Below are positions 26,827-34,406 of a stretch of DNA of 64,000 bases, piece after piece. The notes under the pieces are model-generated. The model made no database searches, was not told where the DNA came from, and was given only the letters and a program-made list of their open reading frames with translations. Both the position numbers and the translations under genes were made by a program. Position 1 is the first letter of the stretch. Each line of letters starts with the position of its first letter. The DNA comes from Exiguobacterium aurantiacum (GTDB taxonomy: Bacteria; Bacillota; Bacilli; Exiguobacteriales; Exiguobacteriaceae), in assembly GCF_024362205.1 (NCBI RefSeq), contig NZ_CP101462.1:648501-712500 (forward strand), read 5' to 3'.

Positions 26827-27519
26827 CTATGCCTCGAACTTGTAACCGAGCCCTTTGACCGTCTTGATGTAGGTCGGTTGGGACGGATTCGGTTCGATTT
26901 TTTCGCGGAGCCGGCGCATGTGCACCATGACGGTGTTGTCGGCACCATAGAACTCTTCGCCCCACACTTGCGTGAACAGCGTCTCTTTGCTGAGAATCCG
27001 CTTCGGGTTGCGCAAGAAGCAGGCGAGCAGGCCGACTTCTTTTGCCGTCAGCTCGAGCCGGACGCCATCGCGATACACCTCGGTGCCGTCCGCGTTCAAC
27101 CGGAACGGGCCGACGATCGTGTCGGCCGGAAGTTCAGGCGCGTCGTAGAGCGAGACGCGGCGGAGTTGCGCCTTGACGCGGAAGGCGACTTCTTTCGGGC
27201 TGAACGGCTTCGTGATATAGTCGTCGCCGCCGATGGCGAGGCCGAGAATCTTGTCGACCTCGTCCGACTTGGCGGACAGAAACAAGATCGGTATGTTCGA
27301 CGTGTTCCGAATTCGCCGACACAGTTCATAGCCCTCACCGTCTGGCAACATGACGTCGAGGATGGCGAGATGGGGTGCGAACCCGGTGAACGCCGCGAAC
27401 CCATCTCGAATCGTATGGGCCGTCCGAATCTCGCGGAAGCCCTCTTTCTCTAACGCTTTTTGGATGAGCGTACACAAATCTTTCTCGTCGTCGACGATCA
27501 AGATGCGTGGTTGTTCCAT
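26827..27519 (-). CDS. OmpR/PhoB-family response regulator
   Basis: A 230-aa regulator with a receiver domain (DD at 10-11, phospho-acceptor D55 in ILDVMLPDG, switch Lys in ITKPF) and a C-terminal winged helix (LTAKEVGLLACFLRNP ... VMVHMRRLREKI). The start at 27519 follows GAGAGGTG. It is transcribed with the downstream kinase and divergently from the ABC exporter. Paired direct repeats in the shared gap are the likely binding sites. It resembles YxdJ/BceR by context. Confidence 0.93.
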   Translation of the reverse strand: MEQPRILIVDDEKDLCTLIQKALEKEGFREIRTAHTIRDGFAAFTGFAPHLAILDVMLPDGEGYELCRRIRNTSNIPILFLSAKSDEVDKILGLAIGGDDYITKPFSPKEVAFRVKAQLRRVSLYDAPELPADTIVGPFRLNADGTEVYRDGVRLELTAKEVGLLACFLRNPKRILSKETLFTQVWGEEFYGADNTVMVHMRRLREKIEPNPSQPTYIKTVKGLGYKFEA

Positions 27520-27560
27520 AGTCATCACCTCTCGCTCAAGCATAACACTTAAGCTTTTTG

Positions 27561-27591
27561 TAAGGTACGCGTGATTTTAAGTTAAGGTACG
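27561..27591. promoter_or_regulatory. Direct-repeat operator, likely response-regulator binding site
   Basis: TAAGGTACG occurs twice (27561-27569 and 27583-27591), 22 bp apart, which is two helical turns. The repeats lie in the 107-bp gap between the divergent regulator and ABC genes. OmpR-family regulators bind tandem direct repeats of this kind. Assignment is by position and spacing. Confidence 0.6.
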
Positions 27592-27626
27592 GCCTGTATC
27601 GTAATGGATAGAAAGAGGTGCTAATG

Positions 27627-28385
27627 ATGAATCCATTACTACAAGTTGATGCTATCCAAAAGACATATGTGACCGGGGGCAATGCCTTCCACGCACTCGA
27701 TGGCGTGTCGTTCACAATCGACCACGGCGAGTTCGTCGGGATCATGGGGCCGTCGGGGGCCGGGAAGTCGACGCTGTTGAACGTGCTCGCGACGATTGAC
27801 ACACCGACAAACGGTGACATCCTCGTCGACGGGGAGAATATTGCCAAACTCGAGGAAGAGGCGCTCTCGGACTTCCGACGCGACCATCTCGGCTTCATTT
27901 TCCAAGACTATAACTTGCTCGACTCGCTCACGGTCCGGGAGAACATCTTGCTCCCGCTCGCCGTCACGAAGACGCCGGTCGATGAGACACGGTCACGCGT
28001 CGATGCGCTCGCCAAACGGTTCGGAATCACAGCGATCCTCGACCAATATCCGTACCAAATCTCGGGCGGTCAGAAACAGCGGACGGCGGTGTGCCGAGCG
28101 CTCATCTCCAATCCGAAGTTGATCTTTGCCGACGAGCCGACGGGGGCGCTCGACTCGAAGTCGGCGACGGACCTGCTCCAGACGCTCGCTGGACTGAACG
28201 AGGCCGAGACGACGATCATGATGGTGACGCACGATGCCTACGCCGCAAGCTTTTGCCGCCGGGTGCTCTACATCCAGGATGGACGGTTGTCGAAAGAACT
28301 GATTCGCGGCACGACGTCGCGCGACGCCTTCTATCAGACGATCCTCGACGAGCTGAAGGGCGGTGCGTCCGATGACGCTGTTTGA
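27627..28385 (+). CDS. BceA/YxdL-like ABC transporter ATP-binding protein
   Basis: This 252-aa ABC ATPase of the peptide-antibiotic-resistance class has Walker A GPSGAGKST, Q-loop FQDYNLLD, signature ISGGQKQR, Walker B LIFADEPTGAL and the MVTHD His loop. AGAGGTG lies 6 bp before the ATG at 27627; a GTG and an ATG just upstream are too close to it. It overlaps the permease gene and powers that FtsX-like protein. With YxeA downstream and a divergent two-component system it matches the yxdJK-yxdLM-yxeA layout of Bacillus. Confidence 0.93.
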   Translation: MNPLLQVDAIQKTYVTGGNAFHALDGVSFTIDHGEFVGIMGPSGAGKSTLLNVLATIDTPTNGDILVDGENIAKLEEEALSDFRRDHLGFIFQDYNLLDSLTVRENILLPLAVTKTPVDETRSRVDALAKRFGITAILDQYPYQISGGQKQRTAVCRALISNPKLIFADEPTGALDSKSATDLLQTLAGLNEAETTIMMVTHDAYAASFCRRVLYIQDGRLSKELIRGTTSRDAFYQTILDELKGGASDDAV

Positions 28386-30201
28386 TCTCGCGAAGAAGAA
28401 CGTCGTCCGCAACTTGTCGCGCTATGCGCTCTACGTCGGGACGACCATCTTCTCGATCATCATCTATTTCACGTTCGCGACGCTCAAACATAGCGATGAG
28501 ATCAGCGGCATGGCCGAGACGTCGGGGCAGATTCGAAGTTTAATGAACGCCTCGACGTTCATCTTGCTCGTCTTCGTGGCTTTGTTCATCGCCTACTCAA
28601 ACGCTTTCTTTTTAAAAGGGAGAAAACGCGAGGTCGGGCTCTATTCGCTCCTCGGGGTGCGCAAGAAACAGATCGGGACTCTTCTTTTGTTCGAGAACCT
28701 CGTCATCGGGGCGGTGTCGCTCCTCGTCGGGATCGGACTCGGTCTGCTCGGGTCGAACGCGCTGTTACAGCTGTTGCTCCGCTTGATGAACAGCGACTTG
28801 TCGATCGGCTTCACGGTCGCGACGTCGGCCCTCATCGAGACGACGCTCGTGTTCGTGGCCATCTTCTTGTTCACATCGTTCCAAGGCTATCGGGTCATCT
28901 ACCGCTTCAAATTGATCGAGCTGTTCCATGCCGACAAGAAAGGCGAGGACGTCCCTCAGGCGAGCCCGTTCATGGCACTCCTCGGGGTGCTCGTCCTCGG
29001 TGCGGCCTATTGGATCGCGCTGCAAGACTTGGCGACGTCACCGCTCTGGGGGTATCTCACGGCGGCGATGCCACTCCTTATCATCGGCCTCACAATCGTC
29101 GGGTCGGGCCTGTTGTTCCATAGCGTGCTCATCTTCATCCTCGCCCGCTTGAAAGCGAAAGAGCGCTTTGCGTGGCGCCGGCTCAACTTGTTGACGACGT
29201 CACAGCTCCTGTACCGGATTCGCGGCAACGCCAAGACGCTCACGCTCATCAGCATCATCAGTGCGACGGCGATCACGGCCGGCGGGGCCATCTTCAGCGT
29301 CTATTATTATGCTGAGCAACAAGTCACGTCGTACGCCCCGTACACGTTCGCCTGGCAAGGCGAGACGCGTGTCATCGACGCCGACGTGCTCCATCAGACG
29401 ACGGTCCTCGAGAAGACGGTCCGTGTCGCTGGGGAGATGGGGGAACGGGAATACGGCGTCATCGACGAGTCGACGTTCCGAGACGTCGCGTCCGATATGG
29501 GCTGGGAAACACCTGAAACACTAGCGGCCAATCAAGTCTATTTGATCGACCCGTTCTATGACGAGCGGTTCTCGATTGACGTGACCGAGGTCGAACTTGA
29601 CGGTGTGAAGCATGAAGTCGCCTCCCGCTATGAGGAGACACCACTCAACGTCATGACGTTCGGCGGCTTGCTCCTCGTGACGCCGGATGACGTGTTCACG
29701 GCACTGCCGGAACCGGCGGTGACGTACCAGGCCGTCTCGGTCGCCGATTATAAAGAACAGACCGCCTTGTCGGAGTCGTTATCGGACGAGGCGAACTTCT
29801 CGAGCGCGACGGCGTTGTATAGCGAGGCGATGGCCGTGCATGGTGCACTGTTGTTCGTCGGCAGTTTCCTCGGACTCGTCTTCCTCGTCGCCACCGGCAG
29901 CATCATCTACTTCAAGACGATGACCGAGGCGGAAGAGGACCGGCCCAAATACGCGGTGCTCCGGAAAGTCGGCATCTCGAAACGGGACGTGAAACGAACG
30001 ATCCGTCAACAGGTCGCCGTTGTGTTCCTGGCGCCGTTCTCACTCGGGATCGTGCATGCCTCGGTCGCCCTCGTCGCATTCTCGCGGTTGCTTGGGATGG
30101 ATTTCACGGTGCCGGTGCTCGTCTGGATGGGTGTGTATAGCGCCATCTATACGCTCTACTACGTGTTGACCGTACGCCGATTCACGAAACAAGTGATATA
30201 A
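28372..30201 (+). CDS. BceB/YxdM-like FtsX-family ABC permease
   Basis: The 609-aa permease has about ten membrane segments, with FtsX-type helices at the N terminus (LFDLAKKNVVRNLSRYALYVG). A large outside loop of about 190 residues lies between roughly 310 and 500, as in BceB proteins that bind cell-wall-active peptides. AAGGGCGGTG precedes ATG 28372, which overlaps the ATPase gene by 14 bp. Substrates in this family are antimicrobial peptides and lantibiotics; the actual ligand is not readable. Confidence 0.9.
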   Translation: MTLFDLAKKNVVRNLSRYALYVGTTIFSIIIYFTFATLKHSDEISGMAETSGQIRSLMNASTFILLVFVALFIAYSNAFFLKGRKREVGLYSLLGVRKKQIGTLLLFENLVIGAVSLLVGIGLGLLGSNALLQLLLRLMNSDLSIGFTVATSALIETTLVFVAIFLFTSFQGYRVIYRFKLIELFHADKKGEDVPQASPFMALLGVLVLGAAYWIALQDLATSPLWGYLTAAMPLLIIGLTIVGSGLLFHSVLIFILARLKAKERFAWRRLNLLTTSQLLYRIRGNAKTLTLISIISATAITAGGAIFSVYYYAEQQVTSYAPYTFAWQGETRVIDADVLHQTTVLEKTVRVAGEMGEREYGVIDESTFRDVASDMGWETPETLAANQVYLIDPFYDERFSIDVTEVELDGVKHEVASRYEETPLNVMTFGGLLLVTPDDVFTALPEPAVTYQAVSVADYKEQTALSESLSDEANFSSATALYSEAMAVHGALLFVGSFLGLVFLVATGSIIYFKTMTEAEEDRPKYAVLRKVGISKRDVKRTIRQQVAVVFLAPFSLGIVHASVALVAFSRLLGMDFTVPVLVWMGVYSAIYTLYYVLTVRRFTKQVI

Positions 30202-30214
30202 AGGAGAGATCATC

Positions 30215-30559
30215 ATGAAAAAAGGAATCATCGCGAGCCTCGCGCTCATCATCGTCATCATTGGGCTCGTCAATATCGATTGGCAACGGCTTGGGAAGGA
30301 TCATGTCTACGTGCAAGTCGGGGAGGCGACGGAAGTGGAAGAGACGACGCTCGATTCGGGCGACGTCGTCCGTCGCTACGTCTATTCAACGGATGCGCTG
30401 ACAAAGGACGGGGATGCGCAAGCGGTTACGTTCACGGCGGCGAAAGAGCTTCGGAGCGGGGCGTACTTGAAGCTGTACGTCAAAAATGGAGATGAGGTCA
30501 CGTCGTACGATGAAGTGTCGGTCGCGGACATTCCCGAGGCGGCTCGTGAGAAATTATAA
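30215..30559 (+). CDS. yxeA: YxeA family small exported protein
   Basis: A 114-aa protein with an uncleaved or cleaved N-terminal hydrophobic segment (residues 4-20) and a beta-rich domain (VYVQV ... YVYSTDALTKDGDAQAVTFTAAKELRSGAYLKLYVK) typical of the YxeA/DUF1093 family. AAAGGAGAG precedes the start, 13 bp after the permease. Family members are linked to Yxd-type antimicrobial-peptide ABC modules, and role is unproven. A terminator follows directly. Confidence 0.87.
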   Translation: MKKGIIASLALIIVIIGLVNIDWQRLGKDHVYVQVGEATEVEETTLDSGDVVRRYVYSTDALTKDGDAQAVTFTAAKELRSGAYLKLYVKNGDEVTSYDEVSVADIPEAAREKL

Positions 30560-30568
30560 GCCATCCAA

Positions 30569-30603
30569 AAACAGCCCTTCCTGAATCTCAGGAAGGGCTG
30601 TTT
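30569..30603 (+). terminator. Bidirectional-type terminator between yxeA and the MerR-like gene
   Basis: AAACAGCCCTTCCTGA and TCAGGAAGGGCTGTTT form a 16-bp perfect stem with a 4-nt loop. A and T flanks on both sides suit both convergent genes. Confidence 0.88.
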
Positions 30604-30612
30604 CATGCCCGC

Positions 30613-31053
30613 TCATTCATGCGGGAGTTCAGTTTTCAATTCTAGTTGAAGTATGTAAGTTAATTCTTTATGGGCCACCTCGGAAAAACGTGTTTTTTTC
30701 ACATGTGTCCGAGGACGCAGTCCGCATTCCAATGCGATGTCGACGATGGTCCGAATCTGATTTTCCGTATAAAAGCGCTTACGTCCCATCGTGAACGGGG
30801 TCGGTGGCAAGACGCCGTCGGTTTCCCATTTGATCAGCTGTTGCTGGCTGCGGGGAATCCCGGCGACATGAAACGCACGGCTCAGTTCTTTTAGTGGATA
30901 GACGGTCAATGGGCGTTCGTTGTACAGGAGCGGCTTCGCGTTTTCAGGGCGATAATCATCCCAGTCGGTCGCGTAAAACGTCAGGTCGGTATGGTCGAAG
31001 TCGAGTTGAGCGGAAGGAATAGAAGTGTTGAGTGCGAAGTCTAAGCTGTTCAT
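30613..31053 (-). CDS. MerR-like winged-helix transcriptional regulator
   Basis: The 146-aa protein has a non-conserved N-terminal 45 residues, then a MerR-type DNA-binding region (about 50-110). It contains VYPLKELSRAFHVAGIPRSQ, a wing-like GVLPPTP, and RKRFYTENQIRTIVDIA. It lacks the usual long dimerisation coiled coil and effector domain. A GGAGATACTC-like ribosome site precedes the ATG. It is divergent from a cluster of tiny genes and is their most likely regulator, which is inference from position. The family match is partial. Confidence 0.65.
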   Translation of the reverse strand: MNSLDFALNTSIPSAQLDFDHTDLTFYATDWDDYRPENAKPLLYNERPLTVYPLKELSRAFHVAGIPRSQQQLIKWETDGVLPPTPFTMGRKRFYTENQIRTIVDIALECGLRPRTHVKKTRFSEVAHKELTYILQLELKTELPHE

Positions 31054-31372
31054 CTAGAGTATCTCCTTCTTCAAGTCAAACTGGTCATTTCGAAAATGCC
31101 CTCCTCAGTATAGTACCCCATTTTCAAGTAATTAACTGTCAGTTTTTTCAAAGTGGGGAAATGAATTCGTGGGACTTTAGGCGTGTTTTCGAAATTCGGT
31201 TGACGACTATTAAGATACCCTAATTGGTATGTAAATTCAAGGAATAAAGCCGATTTGTAACGATGAATGCGAATTCATTCAGGATGGGTCTATAGTCGTT
31301 ACGAAAAGGTTACAAGAAAAATGAGCAAACATTCACCAACTTCGGTTAATAGGGGCGAAGGAGGTGAGACAT
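31054..31372. other. Divergent 319-bp intergenic region
   Basis: No gene is seen. It is AT-rich compared with its flanks and must hold the promoters of the MerR-like gene and of the small-protein cluster. A perfect ATGAAT-gcga-ATTCAT dyad lies at 31263-31278, and TTGACG near 31200 is a possible -35. No complete promoter could be fixed with confidence. Confidence 0.5.
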
Positions 31373-31585
31373 ATGGCAGTGTATCGAGAATACGCAAGCG
31401 TCTTTTATCTTGACACGAAGCGGCTCGTTGACGGCAAGGAAAAACGTCAGCTCGTCCGGTTCGGTCCACTCGGTGCGCGGATGGAGACCGAGGAAATCAA
31501 GCAGTTCGGTGATCTGTTGATCCCGCTTCTCGAGGTCGAATCCGCCGCATACGTCGTGTCGCGTGAATTCCACGTGACGTTCTAA
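31373..31585 (+). CDS. Small conserved protein, DUF1659-like, paralogue 1
   Basis: This 70-aa acidic soluble protein starts at 31373 after AAGGAGGTGAGAC. It shares a pattern with the gene at 31821: a short N-terminal strand, RFGP(L/I) near residues 31-35, FG(D/H)L, then VV(S)RE(F/Y) near the end. This resembles DUF1659-type small proteins that sit next to YvrJ and DUF2922 genes in Bacillales. It heads a cluster of tiny genes. Function of these families is unknown. Confidence 0.65.
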   Translation: MAVYREYASVFYLDTKRLVDGKEKRQLVRFGPLGARMETEEIKQFGDLLIPLLEVESAAYVVSREFHVTF

Positions 31586-31600
31586 TTGGAGGAACCCTTG

Positions 31601-31657
31601 ATGCGTGTATCGAACCGTTCCACCGGAGCCTGTTCCGATGAGCGGGTGGCCGCATGA
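31601..31657 (+). CDS. 18-codon ORF translationally coupled to the YvrJ-type gene
   Basis: MRVSNRSTGACSDERVAA follows a strong ribosome site (TTGGAGGA, 7-8 bp spacing). Its TGA overlaps the ATG of the next gene (ATGA). The YvrJ-type gene lacks a good ribosome site of its own, so this reading frame may exist to deliver ribosomes to it. It could also be a genuine micro-peptide or a decayed start region. No homologue is recognised. Confidence 0.4.
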   Translation: MRVSNRSTGACSDERVAA

Positions 31658-31794
31658 GCTGGCCCGAACTCATCTCGAATCTCGGCTTCCCGATCGTCGT
31701 CTCGCTCTATCTGCTTCACCGGATCGAGACGCGCCTTGAGCGCATGATTCAACTGCTCGAACGTCTCGACTCGACCTATCCATCTGAATTGTAA
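31654..31794 (+). CDS. YvrJ-family membrane micro-protein
   Basis: The 46-aa product (too short for routine ORF calling) starts MSWPELISNLGFPIVVSLYL. It has one membrane helix (about 8-22), then an amphipathic basic/acidic helix (HRIETRLERMIQLLERL). The xxxNLGFPIVVxLYLLxRIE pattern is that of the YvrJ family. Its start lies in the ATGA overlap with an 18-codon ORF. It lies between two paralogous 70-aa genes. Family function is unknown; its shape resembles a holin-like or membrane-anchoring peptide, but this is speculation. Confidence 0.7.
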   Translation: MSWPELISNLGFPIVVSLYLLHRIETRLERMIQLLERLDSTYPSEL

Positions 31795-31820
31795 TCCATC
31801 CCCGAAAGGAGCCATCCCCT

Positions 31821-32033
31821 ATGGCCGTATTGACTGAAAAGAAAGCCACGCTTGTCTTGACGACGCACCATGATTTGAACAGCTTGAAACCTACGAAGAG
31901 AACGCAACGTTTCGGTCCGATCCGGGCAGAGCTCACGGCGGACAACGCCGAGGCGTTCGGTCACCTTATGCTCGACTTGACCGAGCAAGAAGATTTCACC
32001 GTGTCGGTCGTTCGCGAATACGATCTCGTCTAA
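31821..32033 (+). CDS. Small conserved protein, DUF1659-like, paralogue 2
   Basis: A 70-aa protein with the same length and pattern as the product of 31373 (RFGPI near 30-34, AFGHLML, VSVVREYDLV at the end). The two arose by duplication around the YvrJ-type gene. AAAGGAG lies before the ATG. The protein looks soluble and beta/alpha mixed. In other Bacillales a DUF1659 protein is encoded beside DUF2922, as here. No function is known. Confidence 0.65.
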   Translation: MAVLTEKKATLVLTTHHDLNSLKPTKRTQRFGPIRAELTADNAEAFGHLMLDLTEQEDFTVSVVREYDLV

Positions 32034-32062
32034 TCATACCCACATCCAAGGAGGACTAACCC

Positions 32063-32275
32063 ATGACTGAAACTAAAGTAGAAATCGCATTTTTGGACAT
32101 GTTCAATAAAGTATCCCGCTTCCGTTTGAACAACGTGAAACAACCGGTCGATCCGTTGAAAGTTCAAGCGCTCGCCGACTTCATGGTCGCCAACGACCCG
32201 CTCGGTAAGAGCGTCGTCAAATGGACGGAGATCAAGATGATCGAAGGCACGCAGACCGTGTTGAACGTTCAATAA
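32063..32275 (+). CDS. DUF2922-like small protein
   Basis: The 70-aa product fits the DUF2922 pattern: KVEIAFLD near the start, FRLNNVKQPVDPLKVQALADFMVAND, then a C-terminal strand. AAGGAGGAC precedes the ATG. It is the last gene of the small-protein cluster and is followed by a strong terminator. Function is unknown. The cluster of DUF1659-type, YvrJ-type and DUF2922-type genes is conserved as a unit in Bacillales, which suggests the products act together. Confidence 0.72.
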   Translation: MTETKVEIAFLDMFNKVSRFRLNNVKQPVDPLKVQALADFMVANDPLGKSVVKWTEIKMIEGTQTVLNVQ

Positions 32276-32284
32276 CGTGTCAAG

Positions 32285-32315
32285 AGATGACTGAGTTTTC
32301 AGTCATCTTTTTTTA
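32285..32315 (+). terminator. Terminator of the small-protein cluster
   Basis: AGATGACTGA-gttt-TCAGTCATCT forms a 10-bp perfect stem followed by seven T. Confidence 0.92.
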
Positions 32316-32332
32316 TTTTGGTCAATCCGCTT

Positions 32333-32358
32333 TAGATTCCTCGACGTCAAGACGATAT
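32333..32358 (+). promoter_or_regulatory. Candidate SigD-type promoter of the first chemoreceptor gene
   Basis: TAGA-N14-GACGATAT matches the SigD consensus (TAAA-N15-GCCGATAT) at 3 of 4 and 7 of 8 positions. It lies 38 bp before a methyl-accepting chemotaxis gene, a usual SigD target. Confidence 0.45.
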
Positions 32359-32395
32359 AGGAAGAAACGTTGCATGCGAGAGGGGAATAATACAT

Positions 32396-34219
32396 ATGTC
32401 AGTGAAACAGAAGTGGACAGCCTTACGGAACCGGTTAAACGTCCGGCGCTTTCAATGGAAACCGAAACGACGAAAATCGAGCACACGTCCAAAACAGCGA
32501 GTGACCATAAAGAACCTGACAATCCGTCAAAAGCTGTGGGGACTCGTCATCCTCGCGCTCCTCATGGTCGCAAGCGTCGGCGGTTACTCGCTCTTGTCGC
32601 TCGCCGATGCGAACCGGCAAGGCGATGATATCGTCAACAACTGGAACAAAGGGCTCGATTATGCCCACGAACTGAACACGCTCGCGGCGAACTATCGCGC
32701 GCTCGAACTCGAACATATCGTGACGGACGACGCAGCCGCGAAAGAAGCATTGATGGCAGAGATGAAAGATATTCGGACGCGCATCAATGAGATCGCCCCG
32801 AAATATGAACAGACGGCGACGGGCGAGACGGACAAAGAGTTGTTCGCCAACTTCAGCCGCCAGTGGGAGATGTATCAACGCGTGTCGGACAACATGCTCA
32901 TCTTCAGTACGTCTGGCAACAACGGGATGGCCCGTTCGTATTATGATGCCCAGTCCCAATCGACTTATGATAACTTCACGCAGCGCTTGACCGAGCTCGT
33001 CGATTACAACTCGGAAGGCTCGCAGCGTGTCGGCGCCGACATGGAACGCGAGTTCGGGCAGTCGCTCATCGCGTTGCTTGCGGTGACGATTGGTGCGGTC
33101 GTTCTCCTATTGTTCCTTGGACTGAGCTTATTGCGCTCGATCATCAAACCGATGCGGGTGCTCCAAGAGAAGTTTGATGAGTTGGCCTCACAGGGCGGCG
33201 ATTTGACGATGGCCATCCCGGTCACATCGAACGATGAGATCGCGCAAGTGAGCCGCTCGTTCAACACGTTCCTCGCCACGTTGCGCGACATCATGATTGA
33301 TGTCGACAAGACCGCGAAAGTCGTCCTCGTCTCGTCAAAAGAAGTAGCAACGGAAGTGACACAACTGAGCCGTTATATGGAAGAGACGTCAGGCACAGTC
33401 GAGGAACTGACGGCGGGTATGGAAGAGACGGCCGCATCCTCGCAAGAGATGAGCGCGTCGACGACCGAGATGGGCAGTTCCATCGATTCCATCGTCGACT
33501 TGTCGAACGACAGCGCGACGACAGCGGGTGATGTCGAACGTCGCGCCCACGCCATGCGTGAACAAGCCGTCGCCTCGAAGACGGAAGCGAACGCCATCAT
33601 CGAGCAGAAACGCATCGAGCTCGACGAGGCGATTAAAGGGGCGCAGTCGGTCGAACAGATCCGTGTCTTGACGAGCGCCATCCTCACCATCGCCGACCAG
33701 ACGAACTTGCTTGCCTTGAACGCATCGATCGAGGCGGCCCGGGCCGGGGATGCTGGCCGCGGCTTCGCCGTCGTCGCCTCGGAGATTCGTAAGCTGGCCG
33801 AGAACTCACGCCAGACCGTGAACGAGATTCAAGCGGTATCGCATACGGTCATCGACTCGGTCGCCCGGCTCAACACCAGTTCGGCCGATATGCTGACGTT
33901 CCTCGATACGAAAGTGCTCGCGGATTACGACCGGCTCGAGGAGTCGGCCACACAATATGAGTCGGACGCGAACGTGTTCGGACAGACGGCTGAGACGTTC
34001 GAGGCGAACGCGCTCCAACTCCGCCATATGACCGACAGCATCCTTCACGTCATCCAAGAAGTCGCGACGACCGTGACCGAAGGGGCGGACGGGACGCAGT
34101 CCATCTCGGAGAAAGTCCAGCTGTCCGTCGAACGGTTCAACGACGTGCAGACACGGATGCAGGAGACCGAACAGCGTGCGATCGAACTCTCGAACCGGGT
34201 ATCACAATTCAAGTTATGA
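32396..34219 (+). CDS. Methyl-accepting chemotaxis protein with 4HB sensor
   Basis: The 607-aa chemoreceptor has an unusually long basic cytoplasmic lead (about 45 residues), a membrane helix (about 48-68), a four-helix-bundle outside domain (about 70-220), a second helix (about 225-245) and HAMP. The signalling domain has the hairpin tip [21 protein letters not shown]. It should control CheA at the pole. GAGAGGGG precedes the ATG. Ligand is unknown. It is monocistronic, with its own terminator. Confidence 0.93.
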   Translation: MSVKQKWTALRNRLNVRRFQWKPKRRKSSTRPKQRVTIKNLTIRQKLWGLVILALLMVASVGGYSLLSLADANRQGDDIVNNWNKGLDYAHELNTLAANYRALELEHIVTDDAAAKEALMAEMKDIRTRINEIAPKYEQTATGETDKELFANFSRQWEMYQRVSDNMLIFSTSGNNGMARSYYDAQSQSTYDNFTQRLTELVDYNSEGSQRVGADMEREFGQSLIALLAVTIGAVVLLLFLGLSLLRSIIKPMRVLQEKFDELASQGGDLTMAIPVTSNDEIAQVSRSFNTFLATLRDIMIDVDKTAKVVLVSSKEVATEVTQLSRYMEETSGTVEELTAGMEETAASSQEMSASTTEMGSSIDSIVDLSNDSATTAGDVERRAHAMREQAVASKTEANAIIEQKRIELDEAIKGAQSVEQIRVLTSAILTIADQTNLLALNASIEAARAGDAGRGFAVVASEIRKLAENSRQTVNEIQAVSHTVIDSVARLNTSSADMLTFLDTKVLADYDRLEESATQYESDANVFGQTAETFEANALQLRHMTDSILHVIQEVATTVTEGADGTQSISEKVQLSVERFNDVQTRMQETEQRAIELSNRVSQFKL

Positions 34220-34225
34220 AGCTAG

Positions 34226-34252
34226 ACCGCAGCCCAATGCTGCGGTTTTTTT
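34226..34252 (+). terminator. Terminator of the first chemoreceptor gene
   Basis: ACCGCAGC-ccaat-GCTGCGGT is followed by TTTTTT. Confidence 0.9.
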
Positions 34253-34326
34253 GTGACAAAAAATGGAACATAAAACTCGTAAATAAGGTAAATCGATAAA
34301 AGAATTGGAAACAAATATGGAAAACC

Positions 34327-34338
34327 GTTTGCGCAAAC
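34327..34338. promoter_or_regulatory. 12-bp palindrome in the leader of the second chemoreceptor gene
   Basis: GTTTGCGCAAAC is a perfect palindrome 70 bp before the ATG, beside ACCGATAG, which is partly SigD -10-like. It may be a repressor site; no regulator is assigned. Confidence 0.3.
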
Positions 34339-34385
34339 CGATAGAAATCATGTGATTCCAAAATAAGATAGAAATAGAGGTGTAA

Positions 34386-34400
34386 GAGGACGAGTTCCTC
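34386..34400 (+). promoter_or_regulatory. Hairpin covering the ribosome site of the second chemoreceptor gene
   Basis: GAGGA-cgagt-TCCTC can pair, with the only Shine-Dalgarno-like sequence (AGAGGA) in its 5' arm. The ATG at 34407 is 16 nt beyond that arm, too far unless the hairpin shortens the distance or opening is regulated. An in-frame stop at 34383 excludes an upstream start. Confidence 0.4.
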
Positions 34401-34406
34401 GAGAAG

